Notes: generated by a model from the sequence alone, not told the origin. Shown: positions 6,749 to 15,409, counted from the stretch's first letter. The stretch is DNA of 27,739 bases from CAYPHJ01 sp964410485 (GCA_964410485.1 CAYPHJ010000060.1:1-27739); one strand, 5' to 3'. A program made the numbers and translations.

Positions 6749-9268
6749 TCAACTAATGTCTTCCGGCAGCGTCACGAACCAAAAAGTCTTGAACGAGGGC
6801 ACGGCGACTACGCGCGAGGTCGCCACCACTTCGAGGCGATTGGAGCCCGCCGCAAGCCGCGCGGTTTGTCCTTCACTCAGCGCAATCCGCCAAACGCCTT
6901 CCTCGACACGCTCCGCATCACGGCGCTCGACAAGCCTGCCGCGCGAATCAAATACAAGAAACCTCACAAACTCCATGTCCTTGGCAGGGTACGGCTTGCC
7001 CTGAAAGTTGACCTGAACTTCGAAGTTGGCGCCGGACCCGATCTTGACCATGCGCGGCCCAGAGACCTCCACGTCGGCGATTCGCGGCTCGACAAAACGC
7101 AGCCACTTCCGAGCCGAATCTGTGAAAAGTTCGGACCGCCTGATGACGACGATCTTTTCCACCGGATAAACCGCGTGCAGATAAAAAACCCCGTTACCAA
7201 CCCAGAAATGTCTTCTGGCTTGATGCCAGACGCGCAAGTTTTCATAGCGTTCCAAGGCTTCCTCACGGCTGACGTATTGAGCCAGCGTCTTGGCATAAGG
7301 AATAAAGGCGTCTTCGCGCGCGGCGGCGAGCTTTCGCTCCAGTACCGCCAGACTCGGTCCCGCAATATAGCTCATCCATTCAACTTTGAGCCGATCTGCT
7401 TTCGATGCGGAAAAAGCCAGCTCATGATCTCTTTCCGCCAGCACTCCCAGCGCCATCTTGTGCCATGGGACATTCGTGTAAAACAGCCCCGCCCGGGCTG
7501 CAGCGATGAGTTCCGCATCTGGCAAGAGCTGATCGCTGTAGACTTCGACCACCAGAGGCTCTGTCTGAACGATGCGCAAGCCCCGGAAGTGACGCATAAA
7601 GGTCTCGAATCCGGGAACCGCCGATTGATCGAAGATGAGGCTCTTGGGCTTGGCGCGATCAAAGCCAACGATCAGGCTCAGCACGAAATCCCCGACCGTT
7701 ACACGTGTCCCATCCTGCCATCTTCGCTCCAGAAGATCGTCCGCGTAATGAACCACGGTTTTGGTTCGCGCGGCCAAACCATCCGGATGCTTCTCCTTCA
7801 CAGTTATGAAACGTTCGGCAGCCGGGTCCCAATCGATCCATGCCTCATGCGGCACGGAAATCGACGGCACGAAGTGTAGCTCGGCCCAGTCATGGGTCTG
7901 GCTGAGCGGCAGCCCTTTTTGTACGTACACTTCGGCAGCTTTTACCCGCTGCGGCCAATAAAGCCCGGTATACGGATCCGGCAGCGCGGCAAAATCCTGC
8001 GTCGAGCGGATGATCATGTTATCGTAAATCCAGTTACTACCCGCGATCGGGTTCCATGGCTCGGTCAACATGCCCGGACTGGCGAAATGAACCTGCCCTC
8101 CCCCGTTTTCGAGCCGGATCGTGTAAGGCCACAGCAAAGAACCCGTGACACCGCCGGCCAAGTCGGATGCCAGCAACACTTCGTGCCGCCGCGGCCAAAC
8201 GCTGATGCTGCCCGCCACCCATATCCGCGCGGAGTCCGCCAAAGAGAGTCTCAAAGCCTCGGCCATCAGCTTGTTCCGTTCATCGACCGTGCCATAATCC
8301 CGGTTGCGCAACTGTTCCGCGATCTTGTCGAAGTTTGGCTCCGGCGTGTACGCCTGCCACAAAGGATCGGGCCGCCCGCGCCGTGTATAGTAGAAATCGA
8401 AGCTATCCGCCTGGTCCCGATCGATAGCCAGCGTTATCCAAGCACCCGTATAGATGTGCCACTGCCCGGCGGCAGGATCTCCTTGGACCCAGATCGGCGA
8501 GGCCTCGGTTGCGGTTTTGTACTGCCTTGCGACGACGAATCCCATGTCATCGAGCAAAGTGGCGACGTGGTCGCCGATTTCACGCCGTTGGTGGTCGTCC
8601 GGCCGTATCAAAAAGATCAGGCGCACCGGTTTTCCCTGATAATGCCACCTGCCGCCGGTGAACTCGGCGCCCAGCTTCTTCATTTCCCGCGTGATGATGT
8701 CTTTGGCCTTTTCCGGGTTGTGCGCGTACTGCAGCTCGAGCTGCCGGGCCACATCGGCCAGGCGGGCGTAATCAGGAAAGGCACTTGAGATCGGCAGGTA
8801 TTTTGGCACGGCCAAGCCGCGGTAGATTTCCTCGACAATGTGGTCCCGGTCGATAAGCCAGTTCATCGCCTCGCGGATTGCGCGAACATGAAACGGGTTG
8901 AGCTCGCCGGTTTGCGGGAAAGTGGGACCTACAGGGTTGAAACTCAGCTCCGTGCTGCCACCGTAGGAGATTTCATGCTGCATGGCGCGCGAAGACTGGA
9001 CTTTACGATAAAGCTCCGGGTCGTTAATTCCCGCCGCATACACCTGAACCACACCCGCCTCCATCATGTCGATAGCTTTGGCGGGATCGGCCTCTTCACG
9101 AAACACCACCTCATCGACCCAGGCGCCGGCGCGTGCGGCGGTTACCACCTGAGGATCTTTGACCTTGGCTTTAGGCGGCCGGGGCGGTGAATCGAAGATC
9201 AAATACGCCACGGCGCCGGCCATCAAGGAAAAGACTCCGAATGCTATCAGACGAGCCTTTCTGCTCAT
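6749..9268 (-). CDS. family-5 extracellular solute-binding protein, apparently circularly permuted
   Basis: 839-aa binding component of the transporter, much longer than the usual 500-600 aa. One hydrophobic segment (about 6-26) is a signal anchor or signal peptide; no lipobox cysteine is seen. Residues 45-362 resemble the second half of ordinary SBP_bac_5 proteins: VDEVVFREEADPAKAIDMME (51-70), then FHVRAIREAMNWLIDRDHIV (126-145), then a segment ending in the AEALRLSLADSARIW-type tail. Residues 376-735 resemble the first half: NPIAGSNWIYDN (406-417), RRWQDGTRVTVGDFVLSL (515-532, like WHDGTPFTADDVVFSL) and GNGVFYLHAVYP (691-702, like GTGPYKL). A beta-sandwich-like tail (736-839) follows. It is the first gene of the operon. 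Family is confident; permutation is inferred from motif order. Confidence 0.85.
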   Translation of the reverse strand: MSRKARLIAFGVFSLMAGAVAYLIFDSPPRPPKAKVKDPQVVTAARAGAWVDEVVFREEADPAKAIDMMEAGVVQVYAAGINDPELYRKVQSSRAMQHEISYGGSTELSFNPVGPTFPQTGELNPFHVRAIREAMNWLIDRDHIVEEIYRGLAVPKYLPISSAFPDYARLADVARQLELQYAHNPEKAKDIITREMKKLGAEFTGGRWHYQGKPVRLIFLIRPDDHQRREIGDHVATLLDDMGFVVARQYKTATEASPIWVQGDPAAGQWHIYTGAWITLAIDRDQADSFDFYYTRRGRPDPLWQAYTPEPNFDKIAEQLRNRDYGTVDERNKLMAEALRLSLADSARIWVAGSISVWPRRHEVLLASDLAGGVTGSLLWPYTIRLENGGGQVHFASPGMLTEPWNPIAGSNWIYDNMIIRSTQDFAALPDPYTGLYWPQRVKAAEVYVQKGLPLSQTHDWAELHFVPSISVPHEAWIDWDPAAERFITVKEKHPDGLAARTKTVVHYADDLLERRWQDGTRVTVGDFVLSLIVGFDRAKPKSLIFDQSAVPGFETFMRHFRGLRIVQTEPLVVEVYSDQLLPDAELIAAARAGLFYTNVPWHKMALGVLAERDHELAFSASKADRLKVEWMSYIAGPSLAVLERKLAAAREDAFIPYAKTLAQYVSREEALERYENLRVWHQARRHFWVGNGVFYLHAVYPVEKIVVIRRSELFTDSARKWLRFVEPRIADVEVSGPRMVKIGSGANFEVQVNFQGKPYPAKDMEFVRFLVFDSRGRLVERRDAERVEEGVWRIALSEGQTARLAAGSNRLEVVATSRVVAVPSFKTFWFVTLPEDIS

Positions 9269-9365
9269 GTTCGAGGCTCCATACTGCTATTTTTAATATT
9301 GCTCAATCTCATTCGTTCGACTCGCAGACCTGCTCCACACCGGTACGGCGTCCGTGTTTCAAAAG

Positions 9366-9428
9366 GTTCAAATTCGCTCAAGAAGTTCCGCTCTCTCATG
9401 CATTTGGAACTGCTTGAGCGGTTTGAAC
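9366..9428. repeat. hairpin repeat of GTTCAAA/GGAAC words
   Basis: The arm at 9366-9389 (starting GTTCAAATTCGCTCAAG) pairs with 9406-9428 (ending GCTTGAGCGGTTTGAAC) with one bulge and few mismatches, around a 16-nt loop. The words continue to 9437 (GTTTGGAACTGG). It lies between the lipoprotein operon's 3' end (9463) and the binding-protein start (9268), both minus strand, so it could end the first transcript. No T-run follows, so I call it a repeat rather than a terminator. Confidence 0.65.
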
Positions 9429-9462
9429 GTTTGGAACTGGCTTCTCCCGGGCGAACTCAGAG

Positions 9463-10272
9463 TCAACTGCCAAGTGCGTCTATCGGAATTTCGGTCACGT
9501 GAGCAGGCTTCTTCTGTGAAAAGGCATCAGGTGGGATCGCCACATTCAATTCCGGGCCGTCATAACGAAGATCGAGTCGCCTCTCCTGCGTAATGGATTC
9601 CAGCCAGATCCTACTGGGAAAGAGACCGGCATCTGTGGGTCCATAGTCTGTAAAAACCGCCCTTAATTCCACATCACCGTTGCGGCTGACCCTCTCCCAC
9701 TTTGTCGGCACCGCGTGTTCGGATTCAAAACTAACCACATCCTTCGCGCCATCGCTTGTCGCAAACACCAGACTATTGCCATTGTGCCGCCAGGGAATGC
9801 CCGGCCGCACTGGCGGAAGGCCAAGGAGCAAAGCCGTAATCTCATCGATCTCCAGGGGGATCTTGGTGAGCCGAAACAGGTTTTCTTTTGAACCCTCGCC
9901 GCGCACCCAGAGACCTTCCCGCGTATCATGGCCCACGATTTCTCTTTCACTGACGGTCACAACATAGATCGTACCGAGAAATGAGAGCGTCTCCAAACGC
10001 AGTCGATCGGGACGCTCCACCAGCACAGCCTCTTGAAAACCCCTTTTGCCCTCGGGACCGGCGTAGTCCACCCGTGCCAGCGTTCTGATGGAACGAAATT
10101 GTTGCTGGCGCTGGGCCAAGCTTTCGATGAGGTCCGCCGCCTCCCACGCCTTCGCTGGCGCTTCCGGCGTCGGCGGAGGAGTCACGGTCGCGCACGCCGT
10201 CAGTCCAAATGTGACGAGGCAACAAATAATCACGGCTCGCCAAAAGGTCGCGCCCGGTCGAGACGATCTCAA
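9463..10272 (-). CDS. LolB/DUF4292-like outer-membrane lipoprotein
   Basis: 269-aa lipoprotein precursor. A basic N-terminus, a hydrophobic segment (13-23) and a lipobox LTAC with Cys27 are followed by a Pro-rich linker. The rest is beta-rich and repeats the pattern of LolA/LolB-type half-barrels (FRSIRTLARVDY near residue 60, then PDRLRLETLSFLGT). It is similar to LolB, which inserts lipoproteins in the outer membrane, or to DUF4292 proteins; I cannot separate the two by eye. Its ATG overlaps the stop of the TPR gene as ATGA (10269-10272), so the two are translationally coupled and likely act together at the outer membrane. Confidence 0.7.
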   Translation of the reverse strand: MRSSRPGATFWRAVIICCLVTFGLTACATVTPPPTPEAPAKAWEAADLIESLAQRQQQFRSIRTLARVDYAGPEGKRGFQEAVLVERPDRLRLETLSFLGTIYVVTVSEREIVGHDTREGLWVRGEGSKENLFRLTKIPLEIDEITALLLGLPPVRPGIPWRHNGNSLVFATSDGAKDVVSFESEHAVPTKWERVSRNGDVELRAVFTDYGPTDAGLFPSRIWLESITQERRLDLRYDGPELNVAIPPDAFSQKKPAHVTEIPIDALGS

Positions 10273-12038
10273 ATTTTCCTCTCCAGGCGCTGCATCTCTT
10301 CCAGCCGTTGTATTTTCTCCCGGATGCGTTGGATTTGTTCCTCTTCGGTGGCTTTTTTTACGGCCTCACGATAGCGCGCAAGCGCGCGGTTCGGCCGGTT
10401 GACTTTGTCGTAGGCATCGCCGAGATGTTCGACAATGGTCGGATCGTCGCCGGCCAATTCAACGGCGCGCTCCAGTTCGGTTACCGCTCTGGCATATTCG
10501 CCCCTCTGATAGTAAACCCAGCCCAAGCTATCGATGTAATACCCGTCATTGGGCGCGATCTTCAGCGCGCGTAGTATAAGGGCCTCCGCTTCGTCGAGCC
10601 GCACCCCCATTTCCGCCCACGTATATCCAAGATAGTTCAGCGCGGCGGCATTCTGGGGGTTCAACTCGATGGCCTTTTTCATATGGGCGATGCATCGATC
10701 TTTGTCCTTGTTTTCGTCATAGAGGGCGCCCAACTGAAAATAGGCCTGATCATTTTTCGGGTCCAAGACCACGACGCGCTCCATTGCCTCGATGGCTTTG
10801 AGATAGTCCTTCTGTTTGCGATAGAGCGAGGCGAGCAAGCCTAGAATCTCCTTCCGCTCGCTCTCCTTGGTGAGCGCTCCCTGAAGCGTTTCAATGGCGT
10901 TTTCTGTGCGGTCCGTGCGCTCAAAAACATAGGCTGCCTGAATGCGCGCATCGATGAACAAGTCGCTTTTCTCGGGGATGCGGAGAAATTCCGCCAGCGC
11001 TTTCTCGTTGGACTTCAATTCAACGTAAGTTGCGCCCAAGTAGTATCGCGCGCGGTCGTGTTCCTGATCGCCTGCCAAGACGAGATTAAATTCGGTCGCC
11101 GCCCTTTCGTAATCGCCTTTTTCGAAATAGATCAAACCGATCTTGATCCGGGTTTCACGCGGGTCGGCTTCCGAGCTCTCTAGCTTTTGGAACTGCTCTA
11201 GCGCCTCATTGAGCTTACTTTGCCCGACGTAAATTTCGCCCAATCTTTTCCTCGCCCACACGCTTTTCGGATTGACTTGCAGCAGACGCTGGTACGTCTG
11301 GATGGCATCTTCGGTTTTCCCTTCCAGTTCATACACCAACGCCAGCTCCGTCAGGGCAGCTTCGGATTTGGGGTTGAGCTCCAGAGCTTTGCGATAACTT
11401 TGTTCGGCCGCCAGGTAAAGCTTGCTCTTTGCACGGACGCGGCCAAGATAGTAGTGGCCCAGCACAGAATCGGGAGCGATTTCCAAGAGCCGCTCCAGAG
11501 TACTGGTCGCCCTTTGATAATCCTCGATCTGCAGATACAAGGCTCCCAGATACAGTAAAGCCTCCTGATTCTTTGGCTCGATTTTTAGGACATCGTTGTA
11601 CGCGCCCACTGCCTTTCGGTTTTCGCCCAACGAAGAGTACAAGCCCGCCAAGAGCAGAACATTGCCCAGATCCTTCGGCTCCAACTCGACAGCGGCCTCG
11701 GCTTCGGACAGCGCCTTTTTGAAATCTCCTTTTCTGAGGTACAGCGTGGCCAGACGGAAGCGCAGAAAGCCGTCGGATGGACTAATCCTGGCGGCGGCTT
11801 CAAATTCCTTGAGAGCTTCTTCAAAATCACCTTCGCCAAGACGAAGGTGACCCTTTAGAAAATGAGAGAATGCCCTTGCCTCGTCAGAAACGACGGTTGT
11901 TTTCTGGCTCAACAAGTGAGTTTCTGGAGCCAAGACAAGGCGGTCCGGGGGCAGCTTGACCGCAGTCGGAGATGCGCTCGATGCGCAACTCGCCGCCAAC
12001 AGGAGAGAGAGGACCCCCGTGAAAACGCGTATGCCCAT
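10269..12038 (-). CDS. TPR-repeat lipoprotein
   Basis: 589 aa from ATG 12038: a short signal peptide ending LLLAASC (Cys18), then about 14-15 tetratricopeptide repeats from about residue 55 to near the C-terminus. Repeat consensus elements are plain, for example EALKEFEAAARISPSD, KALSEAEAAVELEPKD, AIEAMERVVVLDPKND and CIAHMKKAIELNPQN. It ends in a charged coiled-coil tail (EEEQIQRIREKIQRLEEMQR). TPR proteins of this type serve as scaffolds in cell-envelope assembly or secretion. A GTG at 12056 would add six residues, but that codon sits inside a palindrome of the divergent promoter region, so I prefer the ATG. Coupled to the LolB-like gene downstream. Confidence 0.88.
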   Translation of the reverse strand: MGIRVFTGVLSLLLAASCASSASPTAVKLPPDRLVLAPETHLLSQKTTVVSDEARAFSHFLKGHLRLGEGDFEEALKEFEAAARISPSDGFLRFRLATLYLRKGDFKKALSEAEAAVELEPKDLGNVLLLAGLYSSLGENRKAVGAYNDVLKIEPKNQEALLYLGALYLQIEDYQRATSTLERLLEIAPDSVLGHYYLGRVRAKSKLYLAAEQSYRKALELNPKSEAALTELALVYELEGKTEDAIQTYQRLLQVNPKSVWARKRLGEIYVGQSKLNEALEQFQKLESSEADPRETRIKIGLIYFEKGDYERAATEFNLVLAGDQEHDRARYYLGATYVELKSNEKALAEFLRIPEKSDLFIDARIQAAYVFERTDRTENAIETLQGALTKESERKEILGLLASLYRKQKDYLKAIEAMERVVVLDPKNDQAYFQLGALYDENKDKDRCIAHMKKAIELNPQNAAALNYLGYTWAEMGVRLDEAEALILRALKIAPNDGYYIDSLGWVYYQRGEYARAVTELERAVELAGDDPTIVEHLGDAYDKVNRPNRALARYREAVKKATEEEQIQRIREKIQRLEEMQRLERKI

Positions 12039-12050
12039 TCGCAACAGGGT

Positions 12051-12118
12051 TAACACACTCGCCAGAAACGGTCAATGAATCGCCGGTGGCGGCTTCATTC
12101 ATTGTGACCGTTGTGTTA
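12051..12118. promoter_or_regulatory. long inverted repeat in the divergent TPR/ligA promoter region
   Basis: TAACACA (12051-12057) and ACGGTCAATGAAT (12068-12080) mirror ATTCATTGTGACCGT (12097-12111) and TGTGTTA (12112-12118). The result is a two-part inverted repeat centred near 12088 that occupies nearly the whole gap between the two divergent genes. It may be an operator or another dispersed hairpin. I could not assign convincing -35/-10 boxes. Confidence 0.5.
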
Positions 12119-12138
12119 CTTTTATCGCTGCTTCGAAC

Positions 12139-14151
12139 ATGAAAAAAACCCGCCACGAGATCGCGCAAGAAATTTTCGCTTTGCGCCAGGAGATCGAGAA
12201 ACACAACCATCAGTACTATGTGCTCGACGATCCCTTGATCAGCGATGCCGAGTATGACCGGCTGTTTCAAAAGCTGGTTGCGCTTGAGAAACAACATCCT
12301 GAGCTGGTCTCGCCCGAATCGCCGACACAGAAAGTGGGCGCCCCGCCACTGGACAAGTTCAAGACGGTCGCGCGCACGGTGCCCATGTTATCGCTCAACA
12401 ATGCTAACAGCCGTGAAGAAATGGCGGAGTTTGAAGATCGCATCCGGCGATTTCTCAAGATGCGAGAGGATATCGAGTACGCTGTGGAACCAAAGATCGA
12501 CGGCGTGGCAGTGGAACTTGTATATGAAAACGGTCGCTTCACGGTGGGCTCGACACGCGGGGACGGCGTTCACGGAGAGGATATTACGCTGAATTTGCGG
12601 ACGATCCGCTCAATTCCGCTCATTCTGCACCGAGATCAACGGCAGCCGCCGCAACGTCTGGAGGTTCGCGGCGAGGTCTTTCTTCCGCGCAAGGCGTTTC
12701 AGATCATGAATCGCGAACGGGAAGAAGAAGGGCAGCCGGTCTTTGCCAATCCGCGCAACGCCGCAGCCGGGTCCTTGAAACAACTGGATTCGGCGATCAC
12801 CGCCAGGCGCCCTCTCGATATCTTTTGTCATGGCGCGGGCACCGTTACGGGAGGGGCCTTCGCCACTCATCTGGAGTTTTTGAGTGCGCTTCGGGCGTGG
12901 GGGCTTAAACCTGTGCCATTCGTCGACTCCTGCCGGGGTCTCGAAGAGGTTTTTCGTCGCCACGCAGACATGGAGTCACGGCGCGACGAGCTTCCGTATG
13001 AGATCGACGGGCTGGTGATCAAGGTCAACAGCACGGAACTCCAAAAACGCCTCGGGCAGATCGCTCGCTCACCGCGTTGGGCCATTGCTTACAAGTTCAA
13101 GCCAAGACAGGCGACGACGAGAATCATCGATATTCTCCCCCAGGTCGGCCGCACCGGGACGCTGACACCGGTTGCCAGCCTGGACCCTGTGGCCGTGGGA
13201 GGGGTAGTCGTCAGGAGTGCGTCCCTGCACAACATGGACGAGATCGAGCGGAAGGATATTCGCATCGGCGACAGCGTGGTCATCGAGCGTGCAGGCGATG
13301 TGATTCCGTACGTCGTTCAAGTGATCACCGGCCAGCGCACCGGCGAGGAAAGAGAGTTTGTCATGCCGGAGCGCTGCCCTGTATGCGGAGCTTCGGCGTA
13401 CCGCGAGGAAGGGCAGGCCGCGTACCGCTGCGTCGGCCTCTCCTGCCCCGCAAAGTTAAAGGAGAGTCTCAGGTTCTTCGGTTCGCGCGCCGCCATGGAT
13501 ATTGAAGGGCTGGGCGAAAAACTGATTGACCAGCTCGTCGAGCGCGGACTGGTCAAGGATATTGCCGACCTTTACAGTCTCAGCAAGGATCAGCTAGCTG
13601 GCTTGGATCGCATGGCGGAAAAATCGGCGCAAAACCTGCTCCACGCCCTGGCGCGGAGCCAAGAGGCGAGTTTGGCCCGTTGTTTGACAGCCCTCGGCAT
13701 TCGCCACGTGGGCGAAGCCACGGCAAAGCTGCTGGCGGATCATTTTGGCGACATCGATGCGCTCATGAGGGCTTCTGATGAAGAATTGACCGAGGTGCGA
13801 GAAATCGGCCCCGAAGTAGCCAAAAGCATCGGGCAATTTTTCGCTCAAAAGGAGAACAGGCAGGTCATAGAGAAACTTCGAAGCGCCGGCGTGCGCTTCA
13901 AAGCCGAGCCAAAAAAAGAAGGCAAGCTCACGGGCACCACTATCGTTCTTACCGGCGGTCTGGAAAGCATGTCGCGGGTTGAAGCCCAAAAAAGAATCGA
14001 AGCACTCGGGGGTCGTGTCGCTTCCAACGTGAGCCGCAACACGAGTTATGTGGTGAGCGGCGCGGATCCGGGATCGAAACTAAAGAAAGCGCAAGAGCTT
14101 GGTGTCAAGATCCTCAGTGAACAGGATCTGCTGAGCTTGTTGGAAACCTGA
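12139..14151 (+). CDS. ligA: NAD-dependent DNA ligase LigA
   Basis: 670 aa, the normal LigA length. It seals nicks in replication and repair using NAD. Order of parts: N-terminal NAD-binding Ia domain (HNHQYYVLDDPLISDAEYD, 22-40), adenylation domain with nucleophile Lys119 in EPKIDGVAVEL, an OB fold (VGRTGTLTPVASLDPV), a four-cysteine zinc finger (CPVCGAS ... CVGLSCPAK), helix-hairpin-helix repeats and a C-terminal BRCT domain starting at GTTIVLTGGLE. All key motifs look intact. It is transcribed away from the TPR gene. The Shine-Dalgarno is weak, which leaves the exact start slightly open, but the N-terminal domain begins immediately after this ATG. Confidence 0.97.
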   Translation: MKKTRHEIAQEIFALRQEIEKHNHQYYVLDDPLISDAEYDRLFQKLVALEKQHPELVSPESPTQKVGAPPLDKFKTVARTVPMLSLNNANSREEMAEFEDRIRRFLKMREDIEYAVEPKIDGVAVELVYENGRFTVGSTRGDGVHGEDITLNLRTIRSIPLILHRDQRQPPQRLEVRGEVFLPRKAFQIMNREREEEGQPVFANPRNAAAGSLKQLDSAITARRPLDIFCHGAGTVTGGAFATHLEFLSALRAWGLKPVPFVDSCRGLEEVFRRHADMESRRDELPYEIDGLVIKVNSTELQKRLGQIARSPRWAIAYKFKPRQATTRIIDILPQVGRTGTLTPVASLDPVAVGGVVVRSASLHNMDEIERKDIRIGDSVVIERAGDVIPYVVQVITGQRTGEEREFVMPERCPVCGASAYREEGQAAYRCVGLSCPAKLKESLRFFGSRAAMDIEGLGEKLIDQLVERGLVKDIADLYSLSKDQLAGLDRMAEKSAQNLLHALARSQEASLARCLTALGIRHVGEATAKLLADHFGDIDALMRASDEELTEVREIGPEVAKSIGQFFAQKENRQVIEKLRSAGVRFKAEPKKEGKLTGTTIVLTGGLESMSRVEAQKRIEALGGRVASNVSRNTSYVVSGADPGSKLKKAQELGVKILSEQDLLSLLET

Positions 14152-14170
14152 TTGGGCACCGCGTCGGTTT

Positions 14171-14236
14171 TCGTGTTCCTGGTTTCTGCCCGTTGGGGCT
14201 ACCTCAACCGATCACGAGCCACGAGTACGAACACGA
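14171..14236. repeat. solo copy of the CGTGGCTCGTG repeat, hairpin between ligA and RRM gene
   Basis: CACGAGCCACGAG (14213-14225) followed by TACGAACACGA belongs to the same family as the inverted repeats that flank the four-helix-bundle gene near 25.5 and 26.0 kb. Here GAACACGA (14229-14236) can pair with TCGTGTTC (14171-14178). On the minus strand the repeat begins directly after the TGA stop of the RRM gene, just as another copy begins directly after the ubiD TGA. It may serve as a bidirectional end for these convergent genes. Confidence 0.65.
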
Positions 14237-14542
14237 TCAATAGCGATTACCGCGCGGCGGCCTTCCCCCCGTGCTGGGTCTCGGCATGCGGTTTTGTTGA
14301 GGGCGCGCTTCACTAACAACGATGTTCCGCCCCTCGAATTCGGTGCCATTGAGAGCCGTGGTTGCCCGCTGCGCTTCGTCGTCTGACGTCATTTCAACGA
14401 AGCCAAATCCTTTAGAGCGCCCGCTGAATTTGTCGGTGATGATTCTGGCGCTGAGTACGGATCCGTACTGAGCAAAATGCTGCTGGAGCCTTTCTTCGGT
14501 CACTGAATAGGGAAGGTTTCCAACGTATAACTTTGCTGCCAT
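14237..14542 (-). CDS. single-RRM RNA-binding protein
   Basis: 101 aa. One RNA-recognition motif: RNP-2 LYVGNL (5-10) and RNP-1 KGFGFVEM (44-51), with the usual beta-alpha-beta spacing. A basic, Pro/Gly/Arg-rich tail (82-101) may add RNA contacts. Bacterial RRM proteins of this size bind single-stranded RNA and are often cold- or stress-induced; the targets here are unknown. A strong Shine-Dalgarno (AAGGAGG five bases before ATG) predicts high expression. The 293-bp region upstream (to 14835) shows no convincing sigma-70 promoter. Confidence 0.93.
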   Translation of the reverse strand: MAAKLYVGNLPYSVTEERLQQHFAQYGSVLSARIITDKFSGRSKGFGFVEMTSDDEAQRATTALNGTEFEGRNIVVSEARPQQNRMPRPSTGGRPPRGNRY

Positions 14543-14835
14543 CCTGCCCTCCTTACTGGGTCAACCAACATCGCTCCCGGTATCGCAATCGAGTTATCCA
14601 AAGGCAGGGCCTTAAAGGGTCTCGGCAACGGGAAGGCTCTCTCGGCGTGCTCTTCGGCTAATAACCCTGACGGAGCCTACATAAGTCGCCAACCCGTTGT
14701 CAAACGTCACACTGGTGCCAAGGGGGTTATGCTGAAGGCGCTTGCACGGCAAAAATCGCGGCGTTAAGTAACAATTTGAAGCCGAAAAAAAGACTCAACG
14801 TCCGGGCTATGTATTGAATCCCTGAGGAACTCGCA

Positions 14836-15132
14836 TTGCCAACAGCCGACGAACAGGCTCGTGTTCAATTGCGCATCGAAGGCAGGGTGCAGGGCGTTTT
14901 TTTCCGCGCTTCTACGGTCGAAAAAGCCAGGCAGCTCGGGATCACGGGTTGGGTCATGAACTGCCCTGACGGCTCAGTGGAAGCAGTCGCCGAGGGAAAG
15001 CGAGCCAGCCTTGAGGAACTGATCGCGTGGTGTCGCCAGGGTCCACTCGGCGCGCACGTTAGCAAGGTCCATGCGGTTTGGGAATCTCCGAAAAACGATT
15101 TTGAAGGTTTTCGTATAAGGCGGAGCCGCTGA
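14836..15132 (+). CDS. acyP: acylphosphatase
   Basis: 98 aa. Small cytoplasmic alpha/beta enzyme that hydrolyses acyl phosphates such as carbamoyl- or acetyl-phosphate. The signature GRVQGVFFRASTVEKARQLG (16-35) contains the phosphate-binding loop and catalytic Arg24; the second signature GWVMNCPDGSVE has catalytic Asn42. The start codon is TTG, supported by GAGGA seven bases upstream; no ATG would leave the first beta strand intact. It stands alone, convergent with the small peptide gene that ends at 15275. Confidence 0.92.
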   Translation: MPTADEQARVQLRIEGRVQGVFFRASTVEKARQLGITGWVMNCPDGSVEAVAEGKRASLEELIAWCRQGPLGAHVSKVHAVWESPKNDFEGFRIRRSR

Positions 15133-15236
15133 GGAACGAGGGCCACGGTGTCTCTCAGTTTACATTTGGACAAGTTTCCGCACCAGTGCACTCTGCGGAG
15201 GCATCTTCTACGCGAGTTTACTGTAGAAACAAGCGC

Positions 15237-15263
15237 AAGAGGGAACCGGCCGGCTTCCCTCTT
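15237..15263 (-). terminator. hairpin after the small exported peptide gene
   Basis: Arms AAGAGGGAA (15237-15245) and TTCCCTCTT (15255-15263) form a 9-bp stem with a self-complementary CCGGCCGG core in the loop. It lies 11 bases beyond the peptide stop and between two convergent genes. There is no strong T-run on either side, so termination may be weak or Rho-assisted. Confidence 0.5.
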
Positions 15264-15274
15264 TACTGTGGACT

Positions 15275-15409
15275 TTACTCTCCCGGCTTTTCCGGCTTCT
15301 CGGGCTCGGGATTGTCCTGGGCATAACTCAACTGCGCGGAAGAATTCATGATCGAACCGAAAACACTCAAACCGAACACGATCGCTATGGCGATAAGTAC
15401 CTTTTTCAT
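15275..15409 (-). CDS. 44-aa exported peptide precursor
   Basis: A short gene with a near-perfect Shine-Dalgarno (GGGAGGTGAAGAAATG). The product starts MKKVLIAIAIVFGLSVFG, a typical signal peptide, and reaches a possible signal-peptidase site after SYA (residue 30). This would release a 14-residue acidic, proline-rich peptide, QDNPEPEKPEKPGE. I recognise no family. A sigma-54-type promoter lies about 45-60 bases before the ATG. The divergent neighbour is a histidine kinase followed by a sigma-54 activator, so this gene is a good candidate for their target. Alternatives: an envelope-stress peptide, a signal for the kinase, or a small membrane-anchored protein if the leader is not cleaved. Confidence 0.72.
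   Translation of the reverse strand: MKKVLIAIAIVFGLSVFGSIMNSSAQLSYAQDNPEPEKPEKPGE

Noticed and set aside
14678..14703. Sigma-70 promoter for the RRM gene (TTGACA with TATGTA on the minus strand)
   Set aside because: The spacer is only 14 bases, too short for a normal promoter.
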